From NCBI RefSeq assembly GCF_965638725.1, contig NC_134963.1, positions 13,606,501-13,670,500 on the forward strand: 64,000 nucleotides of DNA, in the 5' to 3' direction. Below the pieces are notes generated by a model. The model searched no databases and was not told the origin of the DNA. It saw only the letters and a program-made list of their open reading frames with translations. This DNA comes from Aptenodytes patagonicus (lineage: Eukaryota; Chordata; Aves; Sphenisciformes; Spheniscidae). A program made the translations under genes and the position numbers. This document shows, one piece after another, positions 14,339 through 29,300 of this stretch (within the stretch, counting starts at the first letter, position 1; every line of letters begins with the position of its first letter).

Positions 14339-17300
14339 GTAAATGCCGTCGGGGATGTTCTGCAGCACGAGCTGAGCGGAGCGGAGGTTGCATTAGTCTG
14401 TGTCATTGTTATCATGGGAGCAGCTGAGGAAATTAGCTAGCTGGAGGGCTGCCAAACAAACAGTCAGAGGGTTGCTTTTCAAATTTATTATTATTTTTAT
14501 TATTATTTATTACCCAGATGATGCTGTTGCCTCAGGGATGCTAGATCAACCTTCTGGTACCTGATGGGGAAGGAGCTGATCCACAAAATGCAGCTCCCCA
14601 CCAGAACACTTCACCAGTACGTTTTCTGTTGTCTGTGCCTAGAAAGATGATGTCTGGTTTAGACAGGAGGAGAACATCTTGGTTTCTAGAGTTATTTTTT
14701 TGTTTCTGATTTGCATCTTTGAGTGCTGTTTCGTATTCGCAACCTTGATCTCACTAGGACATCTCTTCTGTTTCAGCTGCGAGTCCTCTGTGTGAAATGC
14801 AGAGGGGGGTCCTGGGTTTTTATTGTGGCAGCTGTGGCTCTGCATCGGTGAAGGGGTTTCTGCCTCTGTCAGGAGCGTGCAGTGCTGTTTCTCTCGATGG
14901 GTGCAGCTTTTGGCATGGACTCCCTCCCCACTCCTGAGGGTGTTCTAGAAAGACTGAATCAGTGTATCTATTCCTAGTGTTGATCCTTTTCAAAGAGAGG
15001 TTGGTCTTTGCGAAAGAACTGCTTCAGGGTTAAAGGTAGTTTGGGCATCTCTTGGTAGGGTACAGTGGTTTGGTGTTTTGTTTAATGCTACAAACCTTTG
15101 CTGATTTGACCACAGTATGTTTTGATGTTCTTAAATTTTGTATATACTGTAATGCTCCAATAACATAGTAATATTGCAAGCAACCTGCTTAATATGTCCC
15201 TCTTCCCCAAAAGAGCTCGTGCAGCCAAGGTGTTGATTCTGTGCTTTTTCAATATCCCCTGAACTGTGTGAGATGAATCACACTCAGATTTTCTCTGAAC
15301 ACTTGCTGTGTTTTGAAGGTGAAAACTTATGGAAAGGCCTGGAACTCCGGCTCCTGTTAGTGCCTTCACAGTTGTTGCTTGGTTTGAGCAAGGCATCCTG
15401 CAGCCTCGCCCCAGCCACCAGATAATGAAGGAGCTGTGGGTGACGTGCTGTAGAGCTGTCCAGGTGACATCGTGGATGGCACATATAGCTCTGGGTGTCA
15501 CTGGACAGCAGGTTATGTGTGACAGGGAGAGGTGGCACTCTCTGCTCCGATGTACCAGTTACTTGTGCGCCTCAGCAAAGTTTGGGGGTGTTTGACAGCT
15601 CTGCGCCGGTCCATGGTAATGCTTGAGGCCTTTAAGGCTGGGGGCTGGATGCCACTTTGTGCTCTGCCTCTACCGTGACCCAGCTTAGTGCCCCACGGAG
15701 GGGAAGGCAGGCAGGACGGGGCTGCAGTGTGTTTCGTCTGGCAGCAAACAATCTGTTAGGATGGGAATGAGGATTGGAAAATAGCTTGTCTTCTGGGCAG
15801 TAAAGGTCTTCAGCAGTGAGTCCAGGTTCTGATGGAGATGTGCTCCTTCTGCAACTCTGTTAAGCATTAAATGCAAAAAGGTTTTTGCTATCAGGCTGCA
15901 GTTTGAGGGAGTCTGTCTCTTTGAAACACATACAAAAGCTTCGTAAATAATAACATTTAAGAACTTTTTAGAGCTCACAATATAAAGCTTCTGATTTTTG
16001 CATATTGCTGTCATCTTTTAGTTAAAAGGCAAACAAACTCAGAAGACTGCCATTCCAGTTCTGTAGATAAATAAAATCTCTGTCATTCAGTTTTTTCAAG
16101 AACTGTGCTCATTCAAGGTGTAAAAGGGGTGTGGGGGAGGAATCAGCCTCATTCAAACATTCGTCCAGATTTTGAGTGGTATTTTAAGGGTATGGGGGAA
16201 ACAAGGAAGAGAAATAGGCTTAAATGCTGCAGAATTCTCAGCAATCTGAGTATGCAGTCTGGAAGGTCTTCACAAATCCCAGATAAATGTTATCTTAATT
16301 TGATTTGAGGGTGGAAAAGGCAGCTGTGGCTCTGCATCGGTGAAGGGGTTTCTGCCTCTGTCAGGAGCATGCAGTGCCGTTTCTCTCGATGGGTGCAGTT
16401 TTTGGCATGGACTCCCTCCCCACTCCTGAGGGTGTTCTAGAAAGACTGAATCAGTAATTCGATGAGAATTATTTTGTCACAGCAAAGAGATGCAACAAAT
16501 TTTCAGCATGCTGTCATGGGAGAGGAAAAGAACCTCATTGTAATTTTTTCCCACTCTCAGACAACTTCTCGTAAGACAGAGAGAACAAGCTACCACATCA
16601 CAGCTTCTGTGCTCATAAAAAGGGGGAAATCAGCACTTTTGCACTGGCAAGATCAATTTTACATGTACCCTCTTTGGGAACATGAGGCACTGGAGGAGGG
16701 AAGTCTCTACTGAGAGCAAGAACAACCATGTGGTTTGGGTAATGATTGAAACTGGAGAACTGAGTGCATGGACAGCTCCACCACAGGTTTCGTGCGTGGC
16801 CCTAAGTAGGTCTCGCTTCTGTGGGGTCTCTGCTCAGTATTCTTTGTCAAAGGTGCAAAATAAAAATCCCAGTCCCAGAAGAAGAAACCAACTGATATTC
16901 CCTTTTTGAACAATAATTGTCTTCATGCATGTTTTTCATGTGTCTTAATAGCACTGAAGCTGTAGAATGCAAAAAATGGCAAGTATTCTGGAGTTTATAT
17001 ACATGCCCTGCGTAGCTCTCCCATGGGAAGGGCACTATGTATGTGTAGCTATGCTTGGGAGCTGCTTTTTGCAGTAGAATTGTATTTTTTAAATGAAATT
17101 TTTAGTTATGAAATCTGGTACAAGTGTTCATTGTTTTATAGTGCTTTACTGATGAGACAGACCCGTTCTTAGAAGTTTCAAAATCAATCTATGGGATATG
17201 AATAGAAAATTAATCTTGCTGTTTGTTTTCATCAGAGGAGTATTGGTACTTATCTGCACCAAAAAGAGTGTTGCAAAGATGCATTGTTTAATGACTCTGT

Positions 17301-20300
17301 AGAGCTCTGAAAAAATTAGGCTTTCTACTAAAAATACTGACTGCTGCTATTAGTGTACTATACAGCTTCTATACTCAGACTGGTTTCCCTTGCCTGTAGT
17401 AGTCCTGTACTCCATTCTTCTGCGGTCTCTCCTACCATTAAATGTGAAAAGGCAGTGTTCCTTTAGCAAGCCCACTTTTATTTTGTGGGTTGGACATCCT
17501 CAGAGACTTCTAGATGTTAGCTGCCTGTTTATAGTTTATGACTGCTGATAGTATGCTACGAACATGACAGCACAGATCTCCTGAGCCAGGAGACCTGCTT
17601 ATTGTATTAAATAGGATGCTGTCTCTTTTGATGATCTTCTGGGAGCATTCCCGTGTTGAAGTGCTGAGTTTGAGTGCGTCTCTTAAAAGCTCCTACATGG
17701 GAAGAGTCAATTTGTCTGTGTACAAGCTGTCAGGTTCCTGGGTACTCTGCCACCTCTTGATGCTTGTCTCTGGTCCCAGTGCCTGGCTTGTTTGCGTGCC
17801 TCCTGATCAATCTCAGCTCGCTTAATTGTAAATCCATTTTTCTCTTATTGTACTGATGCAGATGGAGGTAGCTATGACATTATTAATGATGCGTCCAGCC
17901 CTGCTGCCGGGGAATGCTGTGCGCAGCAAAGCTCTGCCCGACACAACTGGGAAATGAACTACCAAGAGGCAGCAATCTACCTCCAGGTGAGCCCTGCTGT
18001 TTGGTGTATTGTGTGAAAAATGAACTTCTGAAACTATGGTAGTTCTTGATGACAAGAAACAAAGAGCTTCAGTTTTGAGGTTAAAAAAATCGGTGCTTTG
18101 CAAAGGAATCCGCTCAAAGAGTGGGGAGATGCTGGAAGTGCTTTCAGACGGGCTCTGGCAAGTCGTTTGGGAGCAACTGAACAAGCTACCCATCCTCTCC
18201 CATCTCTCCCAGTGCCAAGGACTGTAGTAGTTGAGGGATTCAGCACATGTTCAGTTCTGCCACCTTACCATGGAGATTTCTGTAACTTGTCATAGATCGT
18301 CATTTTATCTCTTCAGTTGCTCCAGGGTGGATGGTCAGCACTCTCCTGGAGACATCTCATGTTCTGGAACTGCAGGTCCTAATCCTGTCTTGGCCACAGA
18401 TTTGGTGGGTGGCCCTGGGATGTTCGTTTAGCATCATTCAAGCCCTGCAGGTCATGCAAGACACAAGAGAAGGTAGAGGTCTTGATTTCTACAGGAAGAA
18501 AGCGTGCTGAGATTAGGATCAGCCCAGGAGAGAAATTTATCCTATTTAAAAAGAAAAAACAAACACACCCCACCCATGCTCCAGTTACAGGGAACACCAT
18601 CGTTACTTCAACAAAGGTATAATATTTTTAAGATCGCCGTACAGTCTGGTGTGATGAATTAGGTACCAAAACTGAGCTTCTCCCAGAGCTGGCTAGTCTG
18701 AAATTGTTGCTGGTTCCCTTACTGTCCTTCCTTCCTCCTTCTCTTCGTTCCCTTTCAAAGGCTCTGCATTGCAGCTTGAAGTGCTTTGGACCCAGTTAGG
18801 TTTTTTGCTTAAGTCACTGCAAGGTGGTTGAAACCCTTTGTTCTTCCCTGCTCCTACCCCACAGGACTGAGAAGTATTGCTTCTCTGACATTTTAAAACC
18901 GGGTGGGCTTGGACCTTGGTAATACTTCAGCTTCGCCATATGCTAGAGCAGCACTGGCAATATAATGGTAGCTCCAGCCCCTCCCAGGCTTTTGTTTAAA
19001 CTCATGATTATTGGAGATGCTCTGCAAAGGGTCATTGAGCTGCTGCAGTGTCTGATGGTAATGTACGCAGCAGGCTTGGCCCTTCAGATGCAGATTATTC
19101 TTGCTGCTGCCTTGACCAATGATCATAATGACAATGTCCTTGAAATGAAGTAGACATAACTTAAAGAGCATGCAGATTGTTTATTTGAACCAGTAGCTGC
19201 AGGCAAGAGTGTCTTATCTGAATAAGAGGACTTTGCTGTCCAGCAACGTTTTGAATTGCTTGGCTACCAAGAGGCAGAATTTAGACTATTTTTCATTCTG
19301 CAAGTGTGTTTTGTCAGGCGTGAATAAGAATGCCCTGCTGATACAAGCTAGCGCTCTCTTTGAGTGGGGGGGGCTTGTGTTTTATGGAGCTGGCTGCTGG
19401 GTTTTGCCCTGCTCGCAGTCTGGCTCACTGACCCGGCAGTGTGTGTGTGTTTGTTCTTAAACAGAATGTGAGCTTGCCTGTGAGTTGAGTAAATGAGAAA
19501 CATTTGAAACCCTCTTCTGAATTAGTCTCCAGAATGCTTCACTTCTTAAAGGAGATACTGTTTCCTGACCTTGTTATCCATTTGCAATCACAGTTATTCT
19601 ACTTTGATAGTAATAGCTTACTGTCCTTACAGTAATTGCTTACTTGGAAAGATGTTAATTTAAAAAAAAACCAAACAAACCAAAAAACAACAAACAACTT
19701 TTTGTGCATCTGAGTGTCCCAGCTAGGGAAAAATGATCTCTCATGACAGTTTCCAAGAAGCAGCAAGTTTTCTGTGAGTGACTAAAGCTCCCTTGCTTAA
19801 ACCATTGACTCAAGAAAGAGAAGAAGCTGTTGGGTGGTTCTGCATGAAAAACCTCTAAATTCTCCCCAAACTAAGTTTTGTCCTAGAGGTAAAATTAGTA
19901 ATGATGTAGCTGTTTAAAAATCAGTTGTAGACAAACTGTTAAGATGGAGTATCTGACCTTTTAATGTTAATTAAGCTTTCTAGTTAAGAGGGAATGACGG
20001 ATCAGCATAGAGACTTGTTAATTTTTCATGGAGTCTGTCTTCTCACATTCCTGAAGCAGAAAACAGTGCGTGTGCTCCAGTGTTTTCTCCCAGATGTTTT
20101 GCAAGGCCAAGATAAGCAGGAGCAACTGTCAGCCAGGTGCCCTGGAGCTTATCTGTGTGCTTTTGTGTTCTGTCCTGCAGAAGTTTAATCAAAGAAGTCT
20201 GTAAACATGTGGAAGTGGTTGCAAATAAATGAAGTGCTGTGTTTATGTTGGGATGTTGACTAAAGTTTCTTTGCCTACCTTTATAAACTCTTTCAGCACT

Positions 20301-23300
20301 CTTCCTCGTTTTGAAAAGGCTCAAGGGTTTCTGAAGCAGGAGTTTGTGGATATTAATGTTTCATTACTGAAATATGCTTATGAACAGAAGGGGATGTCCC
20401 GTGTGTGTAGAGTTCATTCCTCAATAAACAGATCAATGTCAGGCTGTAAAGCGGGAATAGTCTGTTGGGAATTGTATCTAATCCTTATAAAAGTCTGCGT
20501 TCTTCATGTGGAAAGCTCTGTTATAGTACCGAGAGTTACTAATGCTGTTCTCTTCTTTATTCCTGCTGCCTTAGGAAGGAGAAAATAATGATAAGTTCTT
20601 CACTCACCCCAAAAATGCCAAAGCACTTGCTGCCTACCTCTTTGCACACAATCACCTTTTCTACCTAATGGAGCTGAGCACAGCACTGCTTCTCCTGTTG
20701 CTGTCTCTCTGCGAGGCGCCAGCTGTTCCTATGCTCCGTCTTGGCATCTTTGTAAGTACTTTGGGGCAAAATGAAGAAGTCTGCCTGTTTTGCGCGGGTG
20801 GGTAAGAGGAAAAAGAAGGCTAAACATAGAGGAAGAAAGTAGCAGTAGTAGGAAAAAAAAAACGTGGCTTGTTCTGTAAATTGGTTGACAGCAGATATGT
20901 CAACCAGCAAAACATCCTTTTTTCATCTGATGTGCGTAGACCACAATGAAAGTGACACTTATTTCATTTTATCAATTTGTGCAGTTCTTAAATTCTTTCA
21001 CTGTTAGAGAAGTGTGTGGTTTTCGCTTTTTCTTGAGGTAACTCAAGAATCTGTGTGCTTTGACAAGGTGGTTTTCATTGTCAGGGTTGGTGCCGTTACC
21101 CCAGCACCGCCACTGGTTCCTAGAACACAAACAGATCTCAGCCTGGGACAGGTCGCTAAACCTTCTCCTGTCCTCTCCTCCCAGTGTTGTGAGGACTTTT
21201 CAATGTGCGCGTGTCTTTGAGGGACTTGAAGTTTTATGTCTAACCTTCACAAAATGCAGGTTGAGAGAAGGGATACACAAACTGGTGTGTACTGTTGTCG
21301 GTCCACAACCACTTCATGAGGTCAGGCACAGTGCTAGGAGCTGCTGTTGCTGGTGGGAGAACCTACATCTGCTTTTGGAGCTGTTAATGGCACCCTAGGA
21401 CCATGCCAGGGGTGTAGAACAGCCGTGACAACCTTGGGGTCAAACTGTTCCTCAAAATGAGTCAGGGCTGCATAACTCAGTTTGGGTTTTGAGCTGTGAC
21501 TAAAGCTGAGGTTGTAAGAAAATACTGTCATTGTCTTTGTGGTGCATTTTGCATCTCCCAACAGAGAAGGGGTCTATCAGCACTGCCAAAAAGCTGCATT
21601 CTGTTCCAGAGCTTGATCAGCACCCTGTCTGTGGTGTCCAGAACATTATTTCAAGAGAAAACCCTTCTCTATATAAATTCTGTCTGCCCAGCAGCTTTTC
21701 TTCCTGCATTTCACTAAAAAAATTGCAGTCTCAAACTTTTTTAAAAGGTTTTTGCTCGAGTTGCTGGTGTCTCACCCTTTTGTTTCAAATGTATCAATAC
21801 ATTTTTTGATGTGTTATTCAAGTCTAAAAGGGATGTGGATTTCCAGGAAATTCTGGGCTGATACCGAATAGAGGAAAATTCTATGGGCTTTAATACAAGC
21901 ACAAAGCAATACATGTAGAAACTTGGAAAAACAGAGGGTTGTGCTAGCTTTAAGAGTGGCCTTGGGTTTTCCTGCATGTCACAGAGCTGTGCTCAGACTG
22001 TTGTCAAACCCACATGCTTCTTGAAAAAGGAAGGGCAGAAATGTTGCCTCTGATGTGCTGCTGTTTGTAATCAGAAGCGCTGGTTTAAGCTTTGCTGTAT
22101 TGTAACAGGTCCATGCAACCCTGGAGCTGTTTGCGTTAATTGTGGTAGTCTTTGAACTCTCGATGAAGATGAGGTGGCTGGGCTTCCAAACCTTTATCAG
22201 GCACAAAAGGACTATGGTGAAGGTAAATTGTCTGTCTGATTGTCAGTGTTTCTCCTTCAGCATCTTCAGGAACCGAAGAACCGGATTAAATATTGGCCTG
22301 TACTGTGGCAGGGATGACTTAGCCATGTGTCCCAGCTGCCAAATGATTCATGTGAGATCTCTTAAGCTCTCGGAGACACCTCCCATCCTGAAAGTGTCTA
22401 AATAAATGGGTGGTCAGCGAGAGCTTTGCCTTTCCCAAAAGGAGACTGCAGCTGTGCCTCTCATTAAACTCCTTTTTTGCAGACTTGCGTGCTGTTTGTA
22501 CAGTTCATAGAGGCCATCGTGGTGTTGGTGCGCCAAACCTCGCACGTCCGGATAACGAGAGCTCTGCGCTGTATCTTCTTGGTGGACTGCCGTTACTGTG
22601 GTGCCGTCAGAAGGTGAGTGGTCAGCTGGCTGGGTTTTCTGCTGTCATGCCTGGGACTGGGGTGGAGGAAAAGCACTCTGATCCTGCAGGCATCTCAGGA
22701 AAATAAGTGTCTTTCATGGGCATTTCAGATCTCCAAGATCTTTTGTAATTGCGACTGAAGTGTACCTGGTGTCTTGCCTATGTAGGGAAATTTCATGGGT
22801 AGTAGCTTTGGATGTGCTCACGGTACACAGTGCTTATGTGTACTGTCCTCAGCTGTATAAACTACCTCAGAGAGCACAACACGTGAACGTGGCTGTGTTG
22901 TTTCTGGCTCCTAGGTTTGCCTGTAAACTGCACAATGAACCACAGAACTAGTCTTTAGTCTGGAGAAGGAAAGTTGACTGGGTGACATTAGTATTGTGTG
23001 CTGTACCTGAGAGCTGACTGCAAAGGACAGATAGGTAGCTTGGAAATGATCTTAATTTACCTAGCTTTCTACTTCTAATCCTTGGAAGGAGTGGGAAGAA
23101 AGTCCTCAAGTATGGTGTGTTGTTGGTTTTTTTTTTCCCTGCCAACCTGGAGGAGAAAGCATGCAAGTTTTACTTTATTAATGTTTTCTTATTTTTCCAG
23201 AAATCTGCGACAGATCTTCCAGTCCCTCCCACCATTTATTGACATTCTTCTCCTCCTGCTTTTCTTCATGGTGATTTTTGCCATCCTGGGTGAGTTGTAT

Positions 23301-26300
23301 TTATGGAAGGTGAAGTGATGCTCTTAACCAGTTGTTGTCCAAAAGCAATACAAACAGCCTGGATGAATATAAAGATGATCAGATTCAGAGTCCTGCCAGG
23401 ATCTTCCATTTATCCCATTTCATCTGCAGTCATCTGGAAGGCAGAATTAAAGATCAAAAAAATTTAGAAGCTGGGTATTTGATTTTGAGACAAAGGTCCT
23501 TTTGACCTCTTCCAGAGGATAGCCTGTGGTGTGTGTGTGTTTGTGGTTTCCAAGTTCTGTTTCCATCAACTATTCCTCAATCTTGTAAGTTTGGTCTACA
23601 TTCCCACAAATGCATGTGTCTGTAGTGTACCTGCTACAGTCCTATACTCAAACCATCCTCAGAAAGTTTGTTTTCCGAAAGGATCGGTGAAATGCCAATG
23701 ACATGTATTGGCAAATCTATATGGAGAAGGCCTTCCAGATACTCTCCTCTTCACGGTGTCAGAGAGGGCTTACTCTTAGTGTGACCTTCTCTTTGGGAAC
23801 AGAGACTCACCACTCTGCTGCTTGACATTAAACAGACTTTATTTTTGTTTGTTCTTTCCCTCTTTCTTCTCTCCTCCTCTACCTTCTCTGCTGCTTCTCT
23901 AGGTTTTTACTTGTTTTCTCCTAACCACTCGGATCCGGTGAGTATCACTGATTCTTTCAACTGAAGCGTGAGTCCCATTTTGACGTGCTTAAGAATCAAA
24001 CATTACTGTGTAGACGTAGCTTATTCCTGTGTGGTGGCCTGGGAGGCCAGATGCTGGCTGGTCAGGGGCTGCTTGTTACCCTGGTTTACCCCCTGTTGGG
24101 AATGAAGACGGTGCAGGCAACTTCCTCAAAGACAGGATGTCCCAAAGGGAACATTCACGGAGTTGTTCCGTGTTCTTGGTGTCTTAATTCAGTCGAACGA
24201 GCCACCTGCCGCTGTCCCCAGGGGAGGAAGGTAGCTGGGTAAAAGCTCGGCCACCTCGGACTGTGCCTGTCAGAGTCCAGCAGCCACTAGTTCCTGCTGC
24301 TGCCGTCTGTAGCTTGCTGGGAGTAGCTACTACAAAAATGTGTAGATGAGCTTTTAATTTTTTTAACTCTTCACGTGCCGTCTCTCAGGGACCTTTAAAA
24401 AGGACCAAACCTGAAGTACTCTTTCCCTAGGGGAGGCATCAGGGAATTGTAGAAGCGCCTGTATTCAAGTGGGTGAGTGGGTTGGTTGGTTGTTTTTTGA
24501 ATGAAATGTCGCTATGAAGTTCTACTTGCATTTTGTCATGGGGTTTTTTTCTTTCAGTACTTCAATACCTTAGAGAACAGCCTCGTGAATCTCTTCGTGC
24601 TTTTGACCACTTCAAAGTAAGTTCATGCTTTTCTAGCTCAGTCTCTCCCTTTGTCCCCAAAGAAATCTAGCAGAGCCAAGAGTTTATTTGCAGAAATGCT
24701 CTGTCTCCAAACGTGACCCCTTTCCTCTGCATGAGAGGGGGATTTCCTGGATCAGCCTGCATGGGAAGAACTGGTATTTCATTTTGTTTTAGGACACTGT
24801 GACCTCAGATGCAGAGTTATCTCTAAGCGACTCAGACCACTTCATCGCTGTGAGGGCAATAAGGGGGGAAACAGCTTTATTAGGCCTTGGTCCAAGAAGG
24901 GAAAGTTTCTATTTGTGCTCCTTTGTCAGCTGACAGTTTGCTGTTGTGAAGTAACTTCCTATTCCTCTGCTTCAGTTCACCTATCTGCTAGGAAAGGGGG
25001 ATAACACCAGTGGGTAAATATTGATCTGCTGTCAGGGAGAGCTCTGAGGATTAGGAAATTAGCAAAGGATGGAATAAATCTTAGGTTGTAACACTCTTAC
25101 ACCAAGGCTGTGTTGCTGTCGTTGCTAAGTATCAAAGCACAACCCTTAGCCACGTTACAAATCCCTTTTGCCCATTTGGTTTTCGGGATGTGCAAGGAAA
25201 GTGCTTTTCACATTTATTTTTTTCATCATGCCTCCATGTTCTTGCTGCTCGTTGCTAGGCGCAAACTTCTGTGTCATGAGCAACCACATGTTTTGCAGAA
25301 GTGTGCAGGTCTTTGGATGTGAGTTTACACACGCATCTGCGTCCTGTGCCTCTTGCCTTTGTAGTGGGAAGCGTAGCATGAGCTATTCGCTGCTTAAATT
25401 GTGTCTTTTTCGAATGCAGTTTCCCTGATGTGATGATGCCATCTTATGCCCGGAACCCCTGGTCCTGTGTCTTCTTCATAGTGTATCTCTCCATCGAGCT
25501 ATACTTCATCATGAACTTGGTGAGTGTCTTGTTGAAGCACTTGACTTCTCTCTGCCTGACTTTGGAGCTCATTGCCCAGCAGAGTCTTCCCCATTCCCAA
25601 GAGTGCTCTGTAATAATCTGAGACCCTTTGGCAGAATGCTTCTAGAAATGGCAGCTTTGCTACACATGGGAGTCTTTTAATGTTTAACCACAAGGAGTTG
25701 AACTAAATCACAGAAAACAGAATGATACAAGTATCTTTCAACCTCTCTCACATTAACATCATGCTTGGAGTGTCATACTCAGTTGCATGAAATTTATTGT
25801 CCTTTTCTGTCTTAATTATTTATCGTAAAATGGCATTTTATTATCTGGGCTTGCCTGAAATACTTTGTAAATCAGTTTGAAGGGGATGGAATTACTAGGT
25901 ATGGCAGGACTTGAAGAGTGCTGATAACTGCAGTGTGAGAGCATGGCTGCTGTGCTGGCTCTGCTTCTTGCAGCACCTAGGGCAGGGCCAAGACCAGCTC
26001 AGGTGAGGATGTGAGCGGTGGAAAAGGGGCTGTCAAAGGAGTTGAGGAATTCTGCAACCCCAGGTGAGTGATTTGATGCCTGTAGTGGGCTTGGATTTCG
26101 CTGCTGCTGTCCTAGATGGAGGGTTAGTTTTGACATGTGTTTGCCAAAGCTCCCGTGGAAGGGTGAGCCCAGAAAGCAGCCCTCAAAACCCTCTTTCCAG
26201 GAAGAGATCGGGGCATTTTAACAAACCTTTTGATACTGTTTTCTGTTGGCATGTGTGGGGTTTAGCCTTAGCTCTTAAAACCACTAGCAAGTGTTAGGAG

Positions 26301-29300
26301 GCCAGAAACGTCTGGACCTCTTCCAAAAAGTGGATCAGCGTGTGTGCAGTGTGCTTGGTGATCCTTTTGTGGGATCCCTTATGGCCAACGGGCCCTCGCT
26401 GACTCCATTCTGCCTCAGTCAGTGTAGCGCTTAGTAAATTCCTCCTGCAGGCAATGCCTCTCCTTGCCTCTGGATGTTCCTGCTTGTTCGAGAAGCACTG
26501 CCTCAGGTAGCCGCAGAGTATAAGGAACTCTCCTGTCTTCTCTCTGCAGCTTCTCGCTGTTGTGTTCGACACTTTCAATGACATCGAGAAGAGGAAGTTT
26601 AAGTCCTTGCTGCTGCACAAGCGCACGGCCATACAGCATGCCTACCGCTTGCTGATCACCAAACAGGTACGGGGCCCTGCAGGGAGGCTGAGAACAGCCT
26701 GGGGTGCGGCAGGAGGGGAGGTCAGCAATGTTTTAAGAACACCAGTGGTCTGGAGTGTTTAAAGAGCATGTTCCAGAAAAGATGATTTATGTCTGTTGAC
26801 TGTAATCATACTCACCAAGGGCCACTGTGTTTTCATTTGTGTAACCTGTTTATATCTGTTTCTGGAGAAAAACCGAAGTAGTCTGAATTTCAGCCCCATG
26901 TGAGGTTATGGAAGTGTCTTGATAAAATGAGTGAAGTTTGTTCTGGAAAGCGTGCAATCATTGATTTCTCTCTGATTCAGTGTGGGTCACTTGAGGGCTT
27001 GCTTCTCAAGCACTAGTACTTAGAGGAGGGGTGGGTTATACAGGTGAAGGCACAGAACAGTTGCTAGATACTGCATGAGTAAATGGTGCAGAAACAGAAG
27101 TAATTCACCTACAAACAACGCTTTATGGGGACAGAGCACTGGGGGAGAGGGTTGATTTCTTGCTTAACTTGTGGAACAGGAAGATAAATAAGGCCCAAAA
27201 ATAACTAACCCACTTCTAGTAGATTAGTTCATGTTTAGGGCACATTCATTATATGAACAGTTCCTGAGGAATAGCTGATAGTCTTAAAAAAGTGCCAGTA
27301 GTGGGATCTGTTAGGCTGTCTACTAATTTCCCAAGAAGAGTGGTTGAACTCTGTTGGTTGGGGTGTCTGGTTGGACAATTTTCACATGATAGGGCAACAG
27401 GGAACAGCTTTGCATTTGCTGGAGGGACCGAGTGCCAGGAGAGCTTTCTGATCTCTCTGCTCTGGGATAAGCTCAGTACATTAAAGTAATAGCTTAAGGG
27501 TACTTTTGGGGCTTAGTTATAATGGCATCTTACAATAATGTAGAAATCCTGCTTAAAACAAATCCAGACTGGGAATTAAATACGCTAGCCTCTATGTGCT
27601 TCTGCCTGATGTCGCTGCTTATGACAACATTCCCTTGTTTCTAGAGGCCGTCTGGAATTTCCTTCAAGCACTTTGAAGGGCTGTTGCGGTTTTACAAGCC
27701 ACGGATGTGTGTCAGAGAGCGATATCTGACTTTCAAAGCACTGAATCAAAGCAATACTCCTTTAGTCAGGTAGGTCTTACTGGTCTTACTGCTGCACCCA
27801 GAGCAGGGAGGTTGCTTCACTCTCTGAAACGAGGCTGTACTTCAGAGAGGATGGCTGGGTTTATGGAAGGAAACTTGTCTGGGATGTGGGAATAGCGTTA
27901 TGTGATTGAAAGGATTTGTCTGGGAAGCAGGGAGTTTGGAGGGGTGCGTTCCCTGAGAGTTGAGGTTTTTCTACGGAGGTGATGGAGTTCCTGCGTGCCC
28001 TCTTGTGGATACAGCGCTCTGCTGGCAGTCACCAGGCAGCCTCTGTTTCCCACCTCCCCTGCCAGAACAAAGGAGCGAGAAATTGAGGAACAGCATTAGA
28101 GCCTGCAAGGAGCATTTCTTCACACAGTGCAGCCTCGCAGCTTAACAAGTTTTTGTTTTTTTCCAGCAGCTGGCTGTGTCCCCCAGGGTTTTGTTAATTA
28201 AAATCTGGTTCTGCTGGTGCTTTCAGGACTGTCATCCTCTGTGTTATGAGGCAGAGAATTACCATTCTGGTGGGTGGGTGCAGCTAACTCCAGCCAGCAT
28301 GGAAGTAGAGGGAATTAGAGCAGGAGACCTTCTCTTCCTTTTCCTTTGTTCTGGCCACAGACAGGCTCAGAGTGAGTCTCCCATGAAACTGGTGCCGATG
28401 CTTCTCCCTAAAGTCAAGTGCCACAGAGAAGTGTTGAAAATGGCATGGGAAGAAAGGCTGAGTTCTTAAATTTAGGCACCTAATGACACTAGTAAGAGTC
28501 TGAGAAGTTCAGCATCCTCACTTTCAGATGCCTAAAAGCTGTTACAGTTCTGACCCTGAGCAGCTAGACAGGCATTCACGTTTTATGAGTTTCTTTGCTT
28601 TCATGTCCTTTTTCAAATTTCATCGTTACCTTGAAAAGAGAATGTGCAAAGACGTTAGAAAAGGACTGTACGAGTAATTAAGACAGTCCAAGACTTCTTC
28701 ATGAAGAGTAGTACAATCTCTATCCCTTGGAGTTTGCTATCTAAGCCTCAGGTCTTTCCTCTCAGTGGTAAAATTCTGGAGTTCAGCAGAGTCAGAGTTT
28801 CCTCTAAGGGCTGTAGTGTTACAGAAAGAAGGTAGGCTTTGCACCCTGTTCTGGCTATTATAAGGCAGTAACCTTTGGCCAGATGGGGAAGAGGTCAGTG
28901 TTGAGTTATATCAGCTGTGGTTGCAGTTCTAATAAGGAGTTAATAACTTCCAGGGACTCTCTACTGATGATGCCTGACAAGGACAATTAAGGATCTAATC
29001 AACTCCAAGGCTCTGATCAGATGCTTCTTTCTGTTTTGCAGTCTAAAGGATTTTTACAATTTCTATGAAGTTGTTGGCTTAAAATGGAAGGTAAGTATTT
29101 ATTGGGTGGAGAAGAGGGGAAGTGTGTGTGGGAGGGAGGGCAAAGGAGGCCAGCGATTAAAGAGAAGGTGGGGGAGACACAAAGGCAATCTAAAAGAAGC
29201 AGATGATGGGGATAAGTTGGGTCTCCATTTTTTGTATGGATGTAGCATTGACTTCTGATCGTGGCTGTTCCGCTTCCAGGCAAAACGAAATCGCGAGCAC

